DNA of 45,580 bases from Akkermansia muciniphila (GTDB lineage Bacteria > Verrucomicrobiota > Verrucomicrobiia > Limisphaerales > SXTU01): contig CAMCFN010000034.1 in assembly GCA_945874145.1 (NCBI GenBank), forward strand, positions 1 through 45,580, in the 5' to 3' direction. The notes below the pieces were generated by a model. That model was not told the DNA's origin. It saw only the letters and a list, made by a program, of their open reading frames with translations, and made no database searches. Both the position numbers and the translations under genes were made by a program. This document shows, in pieces, positions 6,466 to 14,909 of this stretch; the stretch's first letter is position 1; each line of letters starts with the position of its first letter.

Positions 6466-8303
6466 TTGTCCACGTCGCAGCCGCGGGCCACGGCGATGTA
6501 ATAGCTGAGGAGCTGTAGCGGGATGACGGCGAGGAGCGGATGCAGCGGCTCCCAAGTCGCCGGGAGATAAATGACATCCTCGACCTTCTCCTTGATGCGC
6601 TCGTTGCCCTCGGTGGCCAAGGCGATGATCGGGCCCTTGCGCGCCTTAATTTCCTCCAGGTTGCTGAAGGTCTTCTCGTAGAGCGCGTCGGTGGGGCAAA
6701 GGATGACGGTGGGGGTCTTCTCGTCGATCATCGCGATGGGACCATGCTTCATCTCGGCGGCGGGGTAGCCTTCCGCGTGGATGTAGGAAATCTCCTTGAG
6801 CTTGAGCGCGCCTTCGAGGGCGACAGGGAAGTTGTATTGCCGCCCGAGGAAGAAGAAGTCCTCGGCTTGGGCATACTTGAGGGCGATGCGCTTGATCTCC
6901 TCGCTCTGATCGAGGATACGCTGAATCTGATCAGGGATGGCTTCGAGGGCCTTGATGATCTGGCTGCCGCGCCGGTTCGAGAGCATCCGGATGCGGCCCA
7001 TCATCAACGCAAACATCGTCAACACGCTGACCTGGCTGACGAAGGCCTTGGTGGACGCGACGCCAATCTCCGGCCCGGCGTGGAGATAGATGCCGCCGTC
7101 GGCCTCGCGGGCGATGGTGCTGCCCACGACGTTGCAGATGGAGAGGACTTTGTGGCCGCGCCGACGGGATTCGCGCAGGCCGGCCAGCGTGTCCGCCGTC
7201 TCACCGGACTGGGTGATGACGAGGCAGAGAGTGTTCTTCTCGATGGGGGCGTTGCGGTAGCGGAACTCGGAGGCGTATTCGACCTCGACCGGGATGTGCG
7301 CGAATTCCTCGATGAGATACTCGCCCACGAGCGCCGCGTGCCAACTCGTGCCGCAGGCGGTGATGACGATCTGATCAACGTCCCGCAACTCGGCAGTGGT
7401 CATGTTCAACCCGCCGAATTTCGCGGTGCCGTCCTCCGCATCCAGACGGCCACGGATGGCGTTTTGCACGGTCTTGGGTTGCTCGAAGATTTCCTTGAGC
7501 ATGTAGTGCGCGAACGTCCCGCGCTCGGCGGCATCGGCGGCAAATTCGATTTGCGAGAGCTGGAAGGACGCCACCTCGTTGCCGAGGGAATCCATCTTGA
7601 ACTTGTCGGGGAACAGCGTGACGACGTCGTAGTCCTTCAAGTAAATGACCGTGCGTGTATGGCTGACGATGGCGCTGGCGTCGCTGGCGAGAAAGTGCTC
7701 GCCCTCGCCGACGCCAACGATGAGCGGGCTGCCACGCCGCGCGCCAACCATGACACCGGGGTGATCCGTGCAGATAACGCCAATGCCGTAGGTGCCGATG
7801 ACTTCGCGGAGCGCGTTCATGACGGCTTGGGCCAGAGGGTGAACGCCCTCGCCCGTCCAGGCTCCCTTGCCAGAGTCAACCAGCGCGGCGTAGTGGTGGC
7901 CGATAAGGTGAGCGAGCACTTCGGTATCCGTCGCGGACTTGAAGGTGTCACCCGCCTTGAGGAATCGGTCCTTCAAAGTGTCGAAATTCTCGATGACGCC
8001 ATTGTGGACGACGGCGATTTTTCCGGACTCGTCCAAGTGCGGGTGGGAGTTCTCATCGGTGGGCGGCCCATGCGTGGCCCAACGCGTGTGCCCCATGCCT
8101 ACTTGCCCGTAGATGGGGTTGGACTGAACGAGCTTGGCGAGCCCCTCATCGATTTTGCCCTTCTTCTTGCGCGTGGTGAGCTCCCGGTTTTGCAGCACCG
8201 CGACGCCGGCAGAATCGTAACCGCGGTATTCGAGGCGACGGAGACCCTCGATGAGAATCGGCGTGGCCTGCTGTTTTCCGATGTAACCAATGATGCCGCA
8301 CAT
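6429..8303 (-). CDS. glmS: glutamine-fructose-6-phosphate aminotransferase
   Basis: A 624-residue, full-length GlmS. It transfers the amide nitrogen of glutamine to fructose 6-phosphate to give glucosamine 6-phosphate, the entry step to UDP-GlcNAc, peptidoglycan and LPS. The N-terminal glutaminase begins with the catalytic Cys2 (MCGIIGYIG) and has EYRGYDSAG and HTRWATHG motifs; two SIS domains fill the second half (VITACGTSWHAALVGEY, then QSGETADTLAGLRESRRRGHK). The C-terminus LAKSVTVE is the conserved end. The leader between glmS and the divergent glgC is only 97 bp, with no room for a glmS ribozyme of normal size. Bases just before the ATG read cacctcctt, so no Shine-Dalgarno sequence precedes the start. 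The gene carries the transposon attachment site at its 3' end. Confidence 0.97.
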   Translation of the reverse strand: MCGIIGYIGKQQATPILIEGLRRLEYRGYDSAGVAVLQNRELTTRKKKGKIDEGLAKLVQSNPIYGQVGMGHTRWATHGPPTDENSHPHLDESGKIAVVHNGVIENFDTLKDRFLKAGDTFKSATDTEVLAHLIGHHYAALVDSGKGAWTGEGVHPLAQAVMNALREVIGTYGIGVICTDHPGVMVGARRGSPLIVGVGEGEHFLASDASAIVSHTRTVIYLKDYDVVTLFPDKFKMDSLGNEVASFQLSQIEFAADAAERGTFAHYMLKEIFEQPKTVQNAIRGRLDAEDGTAKFGGLNMTTAELRDVDQIVITACGTSWHAALVGEYLIEEFAHIPVEVEYASEFRYRNAPIEKNTLCLVITQSGETADTLAGLRESRRRGHKVLSICNVVGSTIAREADGGIYLHAGPEIGVASTKAFVSQVSVLTMFALMMGRIRMLSNRRGSQIIKALEAIPDQIQRILDQSEEIKRIALKYAQAEDFFFLGRQYNFPVALEGALKLKEISYIHAEGYPAAEMKHGPIAMIDEKTPTVILCPTDALYEKTFSNLEEIKARKGPIIALATEGNERIKEKVEDVIYLPATWEPLHPLLAVIPLQLLSYYIAVARGCDVDKPRNLAKSVTVE

Positions 8304-8400
8304 AAGGAGGTGGGAGCCGGGGAGTTAGGTTGATGCTTGCGCTTGCGCTGGAAAAAAGGTTAAAGGAGCCCACAACTTAACCGCAAGAAAGGATTTGATT

Positions 8401-9708
8401 ATGGCTGCACCACGCCGCATGGCCCCCCACGTTCCGAATGTTCTCGCTGTCGTCATGGGCGGCGGGCAAGGCACGCGCCTCTGGCCGCTCACGCAGGACC
8501 GCTCCAAGCCGGCGGTGCCGCTCGCGGGCAAATACCGCATCGTGGACATCCCCATCTCGAACTGCATCAACTCCGGTTACCGCCGAGTGTATCTGCTCAC
8601 GCAGTTCAACACCGCCTCGCTCCACCGCCACATCAGCCAGAGCTACAAGTTCGACCATTTCAGCGGCGGCTTCGTGGAACTGCTCGCCGCCGAGCAGACC
8701 ATGCATAGCACTTCCTGGTATCAAGGCACTGCCGACGCCGTGCGCAAGAACCTCGCCCACCTCCTGAACCACGACTGGGAATACTGCCTCATTCTCAGCG
8801 GCGACCAACTCTACCGGATGGACTTCCGCCGCATCATCGCCCAGCACGCGGAATCGCAGGCGGACTTGACCATCGCCACCATTCCCGTCCCCCGCGAGAG
8901 TGCGCAAGCGCTCGGCATTCTCCAGATCAACAACGATCGCCGCATCGTGCGTTTCGTGGAGAAGCCCAAGGACCCCGGCGTGCTCGACTCCCTCCGCATC
9001 CCCCGCGAGTCCTACGAAAACCTCGACATCGAGGGCGACGAGGACTTCTACCTTGCCTCGATGGGCATCTATGTTTTCAACCGCTCCGTCATGGTGAAGC
9101 TGCTCGACAACGACTTCACCGACTTCGGCAAGCACATCATCCCCGGAGCCATCACCACCCACCGTGTCTTCAGCTACGTATATCAGGGCTACTGGGAGGA
9201 CATCGGCACCATCAAGAGCTTCTTCGAGGCGAACCTCGATGGTGCGGAGGAACTGCCAAAGTTCAACTTCTTCGACATGAGTTCGCCGATCTACACCCGC
9301 CCGCGCTTCCTGCCCGGCAGCAAGATCAACGGCGCGAGCATTGACCACGGCATCGTCTCCGACGGCTGCATCATCAGCCATGCGCACATCAGCCACTCAG
9401 TCATCGGCATCCGCAGCTTCGTGGGCTTGGGCACCAACCTCCACCGCGTCATCATGATGGGCGCGGACTACTACGAGTCCCAGGCCAGCATGCTGGAAAA
9501 CCTCAACGCCGGCCGCCCCCGCATGGGCATCGGCCAGCACTGCCGCATCGAGAACACCATCTTGGACAAGAACGCGCGCATCGGGGACAACTGCGTCATC
9601 TCCCCCGCCGGCAAGCCGGAGAACTTCGACGGTCCGAACTACGTCATCCGCGACGGCATCGTCATCATTCCCAAGAACGGCATCATCCCCCACGGCACGG
9701 TGATTTGA
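8401..9708 (+). CDS. glgC: glucose-1-phosphate adenylyltransferase
   Basis: A 435-residue GlgC, which makes ADP-glucose from ATP and glucose 1-phosphate, the committed step of bacterial glycogen synthesis. The nucleotidyltransferase loop GGGQGTRLWPLTQDRSKPAVPLAGKYRIVDIPISNCINSG is near the N-terminus. YQGTADAVRKN, LSGDQLYRMD, FVEKPKD and GYWEDIGTI motifs follow, and the C-terminal third is the left-handed beta-helix (repeated I/V-x-hexapeptides such as RIENTILDKNARIGDNCVI). The ATG at 8401 is chosen because aagaaagga lies 8 bp upstream; a TTG two codons earlier is possible. It diverges from glmS. No other glg gene is in the window. Confidence 0.95.
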   Translation: MAAPRRMAPHVPNVLAVVMGGGQGTRLWPLTQDRSKPAVPLAGKYRIVDIPISNCINSGYRRVYLLTQFNTASLHRHISQSYKFDHFSGGFVELLAAEQTMHSTSWYQGTADAVRKNLAHLLNHDWEYCLILSGDQLYRMDFRRIIAQHAESQADLTIATIPVPRESAQALGILQINNDRRIVRFVEKPKDPGVLDSLRIPRESYENLDIEGDEDFYLASMGIYVFNRSVMVKLLDNDFTDFGKHIIPGAITTHRVFSYVYQGYWEDIGTIKSFFEANLDGAEELPKFNFFDMSSPIYTRPRFLPGSKINGASIDHGIVSDGCIISHAHISHSVIGIRSFVGLGTNLHRVIMMGADYYESQASMLENLNAGRPRMGIGQHCRIENTILDKNARIGDNCVISPAGKPENFDGPNYVIRDGIVIIPKNGIIPHGTVI

Positions 9709-9871
9709 TTCCGTCCGTGCAGGAGAGGACAAGAGGAGTCTCTGACTTTGATCGCGATATTGCGCGGGCCGGTGTCGTCGGAGTTCGAAGCCGTTCTTCC
9801 TCACGCTGACCTCCCCCGCTGGGAGAAAGCGTAACCCCTCCCCTTGCGTTCCCGTCCGCGGACGCACTGCT

Positions 9872-10522
9872 ATGAAACTCTCCGCACTCCTGCTCCTCCC
9901 CGCCACCCTGCTCGTCGCGTTCAGCTCTCCCGCCGCCGAACTCGAACCCAAGCTGGGCAAGCGGGGGCTCCTGCTCTTGGAAGAGAAGTTCGACGGCAAA
10001 GAGCTGCCCAAGAGTTGGAGCCGCAACACCGGCAAGCTCACGATTGCCGACGGTGTTCTCAAGGCCAGCGAAGTGGCCGCCGACATGCACGCTGCCGCCT
10101 TCCGTCGTCTGCTGCCGTTGCAGGACGCCGCCGTCCTCGTGAAGTTCCGATTCGAGGGTGCGAAGATTTTCCACCTAGGCTTCGATCCCGCGCCCGGCGA
10201 GCTGAAGAAGAGGGGGCACCTTTTTTCCGTTATCGTCACACCCACTGGTTGGAGCATCACCGAGCACAACGACAAGGCCGACCCCAAGTCCACCAACAAG
10301 ACGCTCGCCAAGGCCGCGACCACTTTTGAAAAGGGCCGCTGGTATGAACTCCTGCTCGAAGTGAAGGGCGACGACGCGCTCGCGCAGATTGCCGGGATGG
10401 AGCCGCTGCATGCCACCAGCAAGGACTTCCACGTAAAGAAACCCGGCCTCGTCTTCCGCACCGGCGGCAAGGACGCGGATGAAGTGCACGTGGATGAAGT
10501 CCGCGTGTGGGAGCTGAAGTAA
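9872..10522 (+). CDS. secreted DUF1080/concanavalin-like (3-keto-glycoside hydrolase type) protein
   Basis: A 216-residue protein with a signal peptide (MKLSALLLLPATLLVAFSSPAAA-like, cleavage near residue 22). The rest has the layout of small DUF1080/LamG-like jelly-roll proteins that are very common in PVC bacteria: LLLEEKFDGKELPKSW.RNTGKLTIADGVLKASE near the start and a strand-rich region ending EVHVDEVRVWELK. Members with this fold include 3-keto-disaccharide hydrolases, but no catalytic residue can be assigned here. Likely periplasmic or outer-surface and involved with carbohydrates. It follows glgC by 163 bp in the same direction and converges on terC. Confidence 0.7.
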   Translation: MKLSALLLLPATLLVAFSSPAAELEPKLGKRGLLLLEEKFDGKELPKSWSRNTGKLTIADGVLKASEVAADMHAAAFRRLLPLQDAAVLVKFRFEGAKIFHLGFDPAPGELKKRGHLFSVIVTPTGWSITEHNDKADPKSTNKTLAKAATTFEKGRWYELLLEVKGDDALAQIAGMEPLHATSKDFHVKKPGLVFRTGGKDADEVHVDEVRVWELK

Positions 10523-10608
10523 GGCCAGTCAGCTTCGGGGGGAGGTAGCAGTCGAAACCGTTTGCCTTTGTGGTGCGGGCTTTACCTCAGTCCGCGAGGA
10601 GCACTCGC

Positions 10609-11580
10609 TCAAAGCGGAGGCTCGGCTGGGTTGGCGTCCGTCGGCACAGCGGGCGCATGGCGGGCTGCCCAGATGGAGGCCGCCATGGAGACCAGGATGA
10701 GCGTCACGACGACCGCCAGCGACACGCCAGTGCGGATTTGAACGTCCCAGATGCCCAGCAGCATCTTCGCGCCGATGAAGGCGAGCACGATGGCCAACCC
10801 CACCTTCAGATAGCGGAAATAGCCAATCGCCCCGGCCAGCAGGAAGTAAAGCGACCGCAGCCCAAGGATGGCAAAGACGTTCGAGGTGAAGACGATGAAG
10901 GTGTTTTGCGTGACGGCGAAGATGGCCGGGATGGAGTCCACGGCGAAGATGAGGTCGGTGGTCTCCACCATCACGAGCACCAGCGCCAGCGGGGTTAGCG
11001 CGCGGCGGCCGTTAAGCTGCGTCACGAAGCGCTGGCCGTCGAAATCATGGCTGACGGGGAAGAGCTTCTTGGCGAGCCGGATGAAGAGATTCTTTTCGGG
11101 ATGCACGCCGTCGTCGTCCACGAAAAGCATCTTGATGCCGGTGAACACGAGGAAGCCGCCCATCACGTAGAGGGTCCAGTGGAACTGCCGGATGAGGGCC
11201 GCCCCCAGGCCGATCATCGCGCCGCGCATGAACAGCGCGCCGAGGATGCCCCAGAACAGCACCCGGTGCTGCTGCTCCTTGGGGACGCGGAAGTAGGCGA
11301 GGATCAGCGCGATGACAAAGACGTTGTCCATCGAGAGGCTCAGCTCGATGAGGTAGCCGGTGACAAATTCGATGGCCTCGCCCTTGGGCCGGGTCGCCTT
11401 GATGAGTCCGGCAAAAGCCATCGCCAAGGAGAACCACAGGAAGCTCCAGCCCATCGCCTCGCGAAAACGGACTACGCGCGCATCCCGATGGAAGACGCCG
11501 AGATCCAAGGCGAGGAAGAAGATCACGCAGGCGATGAACCCCGCCCAATGCCACGGTGTGATTTCGACGATGATGAGCAT
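10609..11580 (-). CDS. TerC/Alx family integral membrane protein
   Basis: A 323-residue protein with about eight to nine hydrophobic segments. The TerC signature is clear: YLIELSLSMDNVFVIALILAYFRVP (about 76-100) and TTDLIFAVDSIPAIFAVTQNTFIVFTSNVFAILGLRSLYFLL (about 205-245), each with the conserved acidic/Asn residues in membrane segments. The family includes tellurite-resistance TerC and the manganese exporter Alx; recent work ties it to Mn2+ export, including loading of exported metalloenzymes. It lies 91 bp after secDF in the same direction, which is compatible with a role in protein export quality, but co-transcription is not certain. No yybP-ykoY-like Mn riboswitch can be recognised in the short upstream gap. 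Confidence 0.9.
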   Translation of the reverse strand: MLIIVEITPWHWAGFIACVIFFLALDLGVFHRDARVVRFREAMGWSFLWFSLAMAFAGLIKATRPKGEAIEFVTGYLIELSLSMDNVFVIALILAYFRVPKEQQHRVLFWGILGALFMRGAMIGLGAALIRQFHWTLYVMGGFLVFTGIKMLFVDDDGVHPEKNLFIRLAKKLFPVSHDFDGQRFVTQLNGRRALTPLALVLVMVETTDLIFAVDSIPAIFAVTQNTFIVFTSNVFAILGLRSLYFLLAGAIGYFRYLKVGLAIVLAFIGAKMLLGIWDVQIRTGVSLAVVVTLILVSMAASIWAARHAPAVPTDANPAEPPL

Positions 11581-11671
11581 GAACGGTGGTTGCTTAGTGC
11601 CCCGCCAAGCAGCGCACCTTTAGCAGACGGGAGTCAGCAGCGGTCCGTTCACCGCAACGGGACTGGACGAA

Positions 11672-14248
11672 TCAGGCCGTGCCGGGCTTGGCCGTGGGCG
11701 GGAGCACCTCCACCGACACGCTGGAGGTGGCCTCGATGTTCGGGCGCTGGCCCTTGTGCCACCACACCACCAGTGCGCTGGCGATGTAGATGGAGGAGTA
11801 GGTGCCGGTGATGATGCCCACGAGGAACATGAAGGCAAAGTCGTTGATGACGCCGCCGCCGAAGATGTAAAGCGCCAGCGTGGCAAGGAAGACAGTGCCG
11901 CTGGTGATGATAGTGCGGCTCAGGGTCTGGTTCAGCGCGCGGTTCACGAGGTCGGTGAAAGATCCGCGAATGCCGAGCTTCAGGTCTTCGCGGATGCGGT
12001 CAAAGATGACGATGGTGTCGTTGATCGAGAAGCCGACGATGGTGAGGATGGCCGCCACGGTGGTGGCATTGAACTGCCGGCCTTCACCCCATAGCTCGGT
12101 CAGGCAGTAGATGCCCACGGTCATGAGCACGTCGTGCATCACGGCCACCACCGCGCCGACGGCGAAGCTGAACTCGTAGCGGAAGGCCACGTAAACGAGG
12201 ATGCCGAAGAGGGACAAACCCAAGGCCAGCAGCGCGCTGCGGAGAATCTCCTGGCCGATGACCGCACCGACCTGCCGGGATTGGTCGAGTTTGAACTTGG
12301 CGTCGGGGAAGCTCTTGAACAGGGCCTCCTTCACGGCTTCGCCAGCTCCGGCCGGCACCGTCACCCGGAGATTTTCCGTGCCTTGCCCGATGTTGCGCTG
12401 ATAGGCCACCAGTGGATCACCCACCTTGCGGTTGTGGGCTCCCGCTTGGCTGGCTCCTTCCACCCGCTCGCGATACTCGACGCCGCTGATGAGCTTCCGG
12501 AGCTGGTCGGTCTCGACGCGCTTGGCGAAGGAGAAGGTCAGCGCATCACCGCCCACGAAGTCAACGCTCAGGGTCTGCTGGCCGCGGACAAAAAAGCCGT
12601 AGCCGAGGCCAAGGATGATCACGACCCATGATAGGGCGAAGGCCGGCTTGGCCCAGCTCATGAAGTCGATGTTGCTGCCCTTGATGAGGTGCAGCATCGA
12701 GAGGTTCGGGAGGAGGTTCTTGGCCAGCAGCCAGTCGAAGATGACGCGGGTGCCCACTAGCGCGGTGAACATGCTCACCGTGATGCCGATGGTCAGCGTG
12801 ACGCCGAAGCCCTTCACCGGGCCGGTGCCGAGATAGATCAGCAGGACGGAGGCAATGAGCGTGGTGAGGTTAGAGTCGAAGATGGTGCCAAAGGCCTTGT
12901 CGTAGCCGGCATTCAAAGCACCACGCAGGGACTTGCCAGTGGCCAGCTCCTCGCGAATACGCTCGAAGATCAGCACGTTGGCATCCACCGCCATGCCGAT
13001 GGTCAGCACCACGCCCGCAATGCCGGGCAGGGTGAGCGTCGTGCCAACCGAGCACATCACACCGAGCAGGATGATAATGTTCAATAGAAGCGCCACAATC
13101 GCGACCGCACCGGACATCATGTAATAGACCAGCATGAACACGGCGACGGCCACGGTGCCGATGACGGCGGAGCGGATGCCGCTTTGGATGGAGTCCTTGC
13201 CGAGCGACGGATCAACTTCTTCGGTGTCGAGGAGGCGGACGGGGGTTTCCAGCGGGTTTTCCAGCACGTTGGCCAGCTCCCAAGCTTCCTTCAGGTCGAA
13301 GTCACCGTTAATGACGCCGCTGCCGCCGAGGATGGGTTCGTTGATGACCGGGGCGGAATACAGCTCGCCGTCCAGCACGATGGCGAGGCGGTTGCGGACA
13401 TGCTCGCGGGTGATGTCGCCAAAAGTCTTGGCCCCTTCACTGTTGAACTTGAACGTGATCTGCGGGCGGTTGGAAACCGGGTCGCGGATGACGCCAGCCC
13501 GCTCGATGTATTTGCCGGTGAGCCCTCGTTCGGCCTTGGCCTTGACCAGCACGCGTTCCAGCGTCTCGCGCCCTTCGGCGGAACGGCGTTTTTGCGTGAG
13601 CACCTCGTGGCCCGGAGCCATCAGCCCCTGATCCATCATGCGGTCGCTCTCAGGATGCACAATGCGGAATTCGAGGAAGGCAGGGCGCGTCAGGGTGTCC
13701 CGCACAGCATCGCGCTCAATCTGGCTCAATCCGGGCATCTGCACGATGATGCGGTCTTCACCCTCCGCCACGATTATGGGCTCCGCCACGCCGAACTTGT
13801 CCACGCGCTTTCGGATGACTTCGATGGCCTGGCCAATGAGGGCCTTCTTGTCCACGGTCTGCGCGAGCTTGTTGGTGTCGATGCCGACGAGGAAGGAAGT
13901 GCCGCCGCGCAGGTCCAGGCCGAGCTTGATCTTGCCAGCGGACTCACGCTGCAACCGGCCGAGAATGGCGCGGTTAGGGTCTTTGGCCCCCGCTGTGGAG
14001 TAGCTGAAGAAGTTGGTGAGGGCGTTGGTGCCCACGGCATCGCGCAGGTTGGCGTAGTTGCGCTCCGGAAATTGTTTGTCCAACTCGCGGGCCCTGGCGA
14101 CGAGGGCTGTGAAGTTGGTGCCCTTCGCGCTCGCGCGTTCCTCAAAGGTGTCGATGAGGTTGCGGGCGGCCGGCGGGTAGATTTCGTAAAACGCCCAAGC
14201 CGTGATGAAGAGGATGATCAGGGCGCGCCAAGTATTATTGCGTTGCAT
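11672..14248 (-). CDS. secDF: protein translocase subunit SecDF (fused SecD-SecF)
   Basis: An 858-residue fusion of SecD and SecF, the inner-membrane proton-driven motor that helps pull proteins through SecYEG. The SecD part (about 1-500) has TM1 near the N-terminus, then the P1 periplasmic domain containing LGLDLRGGTSFLVGID, and a block of five TM helices with VVLTIGMAVDANVLIFERIREE. The SecF part (about 515-830) has its own TM1, FVGGDALTFSF, and the second motif VGFSINDTIVIFDRIREDL. Fusion into one polypeptide occurs in several phyla, including PVC bacteria. yajC lies 24 bp upstream, the usual partner, so these two are almost surely one operon. The tail after residue 835 is a short non-conserved cytosolic extension. 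Confidence 0.96.
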   Translation of the reverse strand: MQRNNTWRALIILFITAWAFYEIYPPAARNLIDTFEERASAKGTNFTALVARARELDKQFPERNYANLRDAVGTNALTNFFSYSTAGAKDPNRAILGRLQRESAGKIKLGLDLRGGTSFLVGIDTNKLAQTVDKKALIGQAIEVIRKRVDKFGVAEPIIVAEGEDRIIVQMPGLSQIERDAVRDTLTRPAFLEFRIVHPESDRMMDQGLMAPGHEVLTQKRRSAEGRETLERVLVKAKAERGLTGKYIERAGVIRDPVSNRPQITFKFNSEGAKTFGDITREHVRNRLAIVLDGELYSAPVINEPILGGSGVINGDFDLKEAWELANVLENPLETPVRLLDTEEVDPSLGKDSIQSGIRSAVIGTVAVAVFMLVYYMMSGAVAIVALLLNIIILLGVMCSVGTTLTLPGIAGVVLTIGMAVDANVLIFERIREELATGKSLRGALNAGYDKAFGTIFDSNLTTLIASVLLIYLGTGPVKGFGVTLTIGITVSMFTALVGTRVIFDWLLAKNLLPNLSMLHLIKGSNIDFMSWAKPAFALSWVVIILGLGYGFFVRGQQTLSVDFVGGDALTFSFAKRVETDQLRKLISGVEYRERVEGASQAGAHNRKVGDPLVAYQRNIGQGTENLRVTVPAGAGEAVKEALFKSFPDAKFKLDQSRQVGAVIGQEILRSALLALGLSLFGILVYVAFRYEFSFAVGAVVAVMHDVLMTVGIYCLTELWGEGRQFNATTVAAILTIVGFSINDTIVIFDRIREDLKLGIRGSFTDLVNRALNQTLSRTIITSGTVFLATLALYIFGGGVINDFAFMFLVGIITGTYSSIYIASALVVWWHKGQRPNIEATSSVSVEVLPPTAKPGTA

Positions 14249-14272
14249 GGACGGGAAAAAGAAGGGACGGGA

Positions 14273-14650
14273 CTAGTTGTTAGCAGCAGGGGCGGGAGCC
14301 GTGGGTTCGGCCTTGTCGAAGCTCTCCACCACCTGCCCCACGGCGGACTTGAGAATCTCCAGCTTGGTTTCCTCGGAGCGGATGCTGACACTTCGGTCCT
14401 TGACGGCAATCACCGTGGCGAGAATGCCGCTCGAAGTGACGATTTTATCGCCCTTCTTGAGCGCCTTGATCATCTCCTCCTGCTTCTTCCGCTGCTGGCT
14501 TTGGGGGCGGATGAGGATGAAGTAGAACGTGACCAGCATGATGACCATCATGCCGACCGTCTGCATCATCTGCGCCTTGGGATTGGCTTCGGTGCCGCCT
14601 ACGGGGGCGGCCTGGGCGATAAACATCTCAGCGAGGGCGAACAACTTCAT
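14273..14650 (-). CDS. yajC: preprotein translocase subunit YajC
   Basis: A 125-residue protein starting at ATG 14650; the open frame extends further upstream but that part has no YajC similarity. It carries a single transmembrane helix (about 28-47, VGMMVIMLVTFYFILIRPQSQQ) followed by the conserved cytosolic segment RPQSQQRKKQEEMIKALKKGDKIVTSSGILATVIAVKD. The C-terminus is a Pro/Ala tail. YajC associates with SecDF and SecYEG during export. The gene is directly upstream of secDF. The start is supported by the family length of about 110 residues. Confidence 0.95.
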   Translation of the reverse strand: MKLFALAEMFIAQAAPVGGTEANPKAQMMQTVGMMVIMLVTFYFILIRPQSQQRKKQEEMIKALKKGDKIVTSSGILATVIAVKDRSVSIRSEETKLEILKSAVGQVVESFDKAEPTAPAPAANN

Positions 14651-14909
14651 AGGCACAAGAGCGGCCAAATCTAGGGAGGAGCCGCGCTTTGGCAAGCATA
14701 ACCTCCGCCCAACCAAAGCGCTCAACGCACGAAGCATGGTTGCCGCCGAATGCAAGCAGGCGGCCGTTTCGCGAGAGGAACACGCTTGTCCCCCAGTTCG
14801 CCGAAGCCCCACCCCTGCGGCGCGGCGGGATGGCGGCCTCCGCCCCATGTCTGCTTCGCAGGATGAACCGGCAGCGGCGCGCTCGGCCTACCATCGCAGC
14901 CAAAGATGA

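Noticed and set aside
6540-8333. 597-codon + strand frame
   Set aside because: Antisense shadow of glmS; the protein has no recognisable domain.
8333-8380. Fifteen-codon leader ORF before glgC
   Set aside because: The aaggaggtg at 8304-8312 is about 20 bp away from its ATG, too far for a ribosome binding site, and there is no attenuator structure.
8304-8400. Possible glmS ribozyme or riboswitch in the glmS-glgC gap
   Set aside because: Only 97 bp separate the two starts and none of the conserved core of the glmS ribozyme could be seen.
11581-11671. Mn-sensing riboswitch upstream of terC
   Set aside because: The gap to secDF is only 91 bp and shows no yybP-ykoY-like core.
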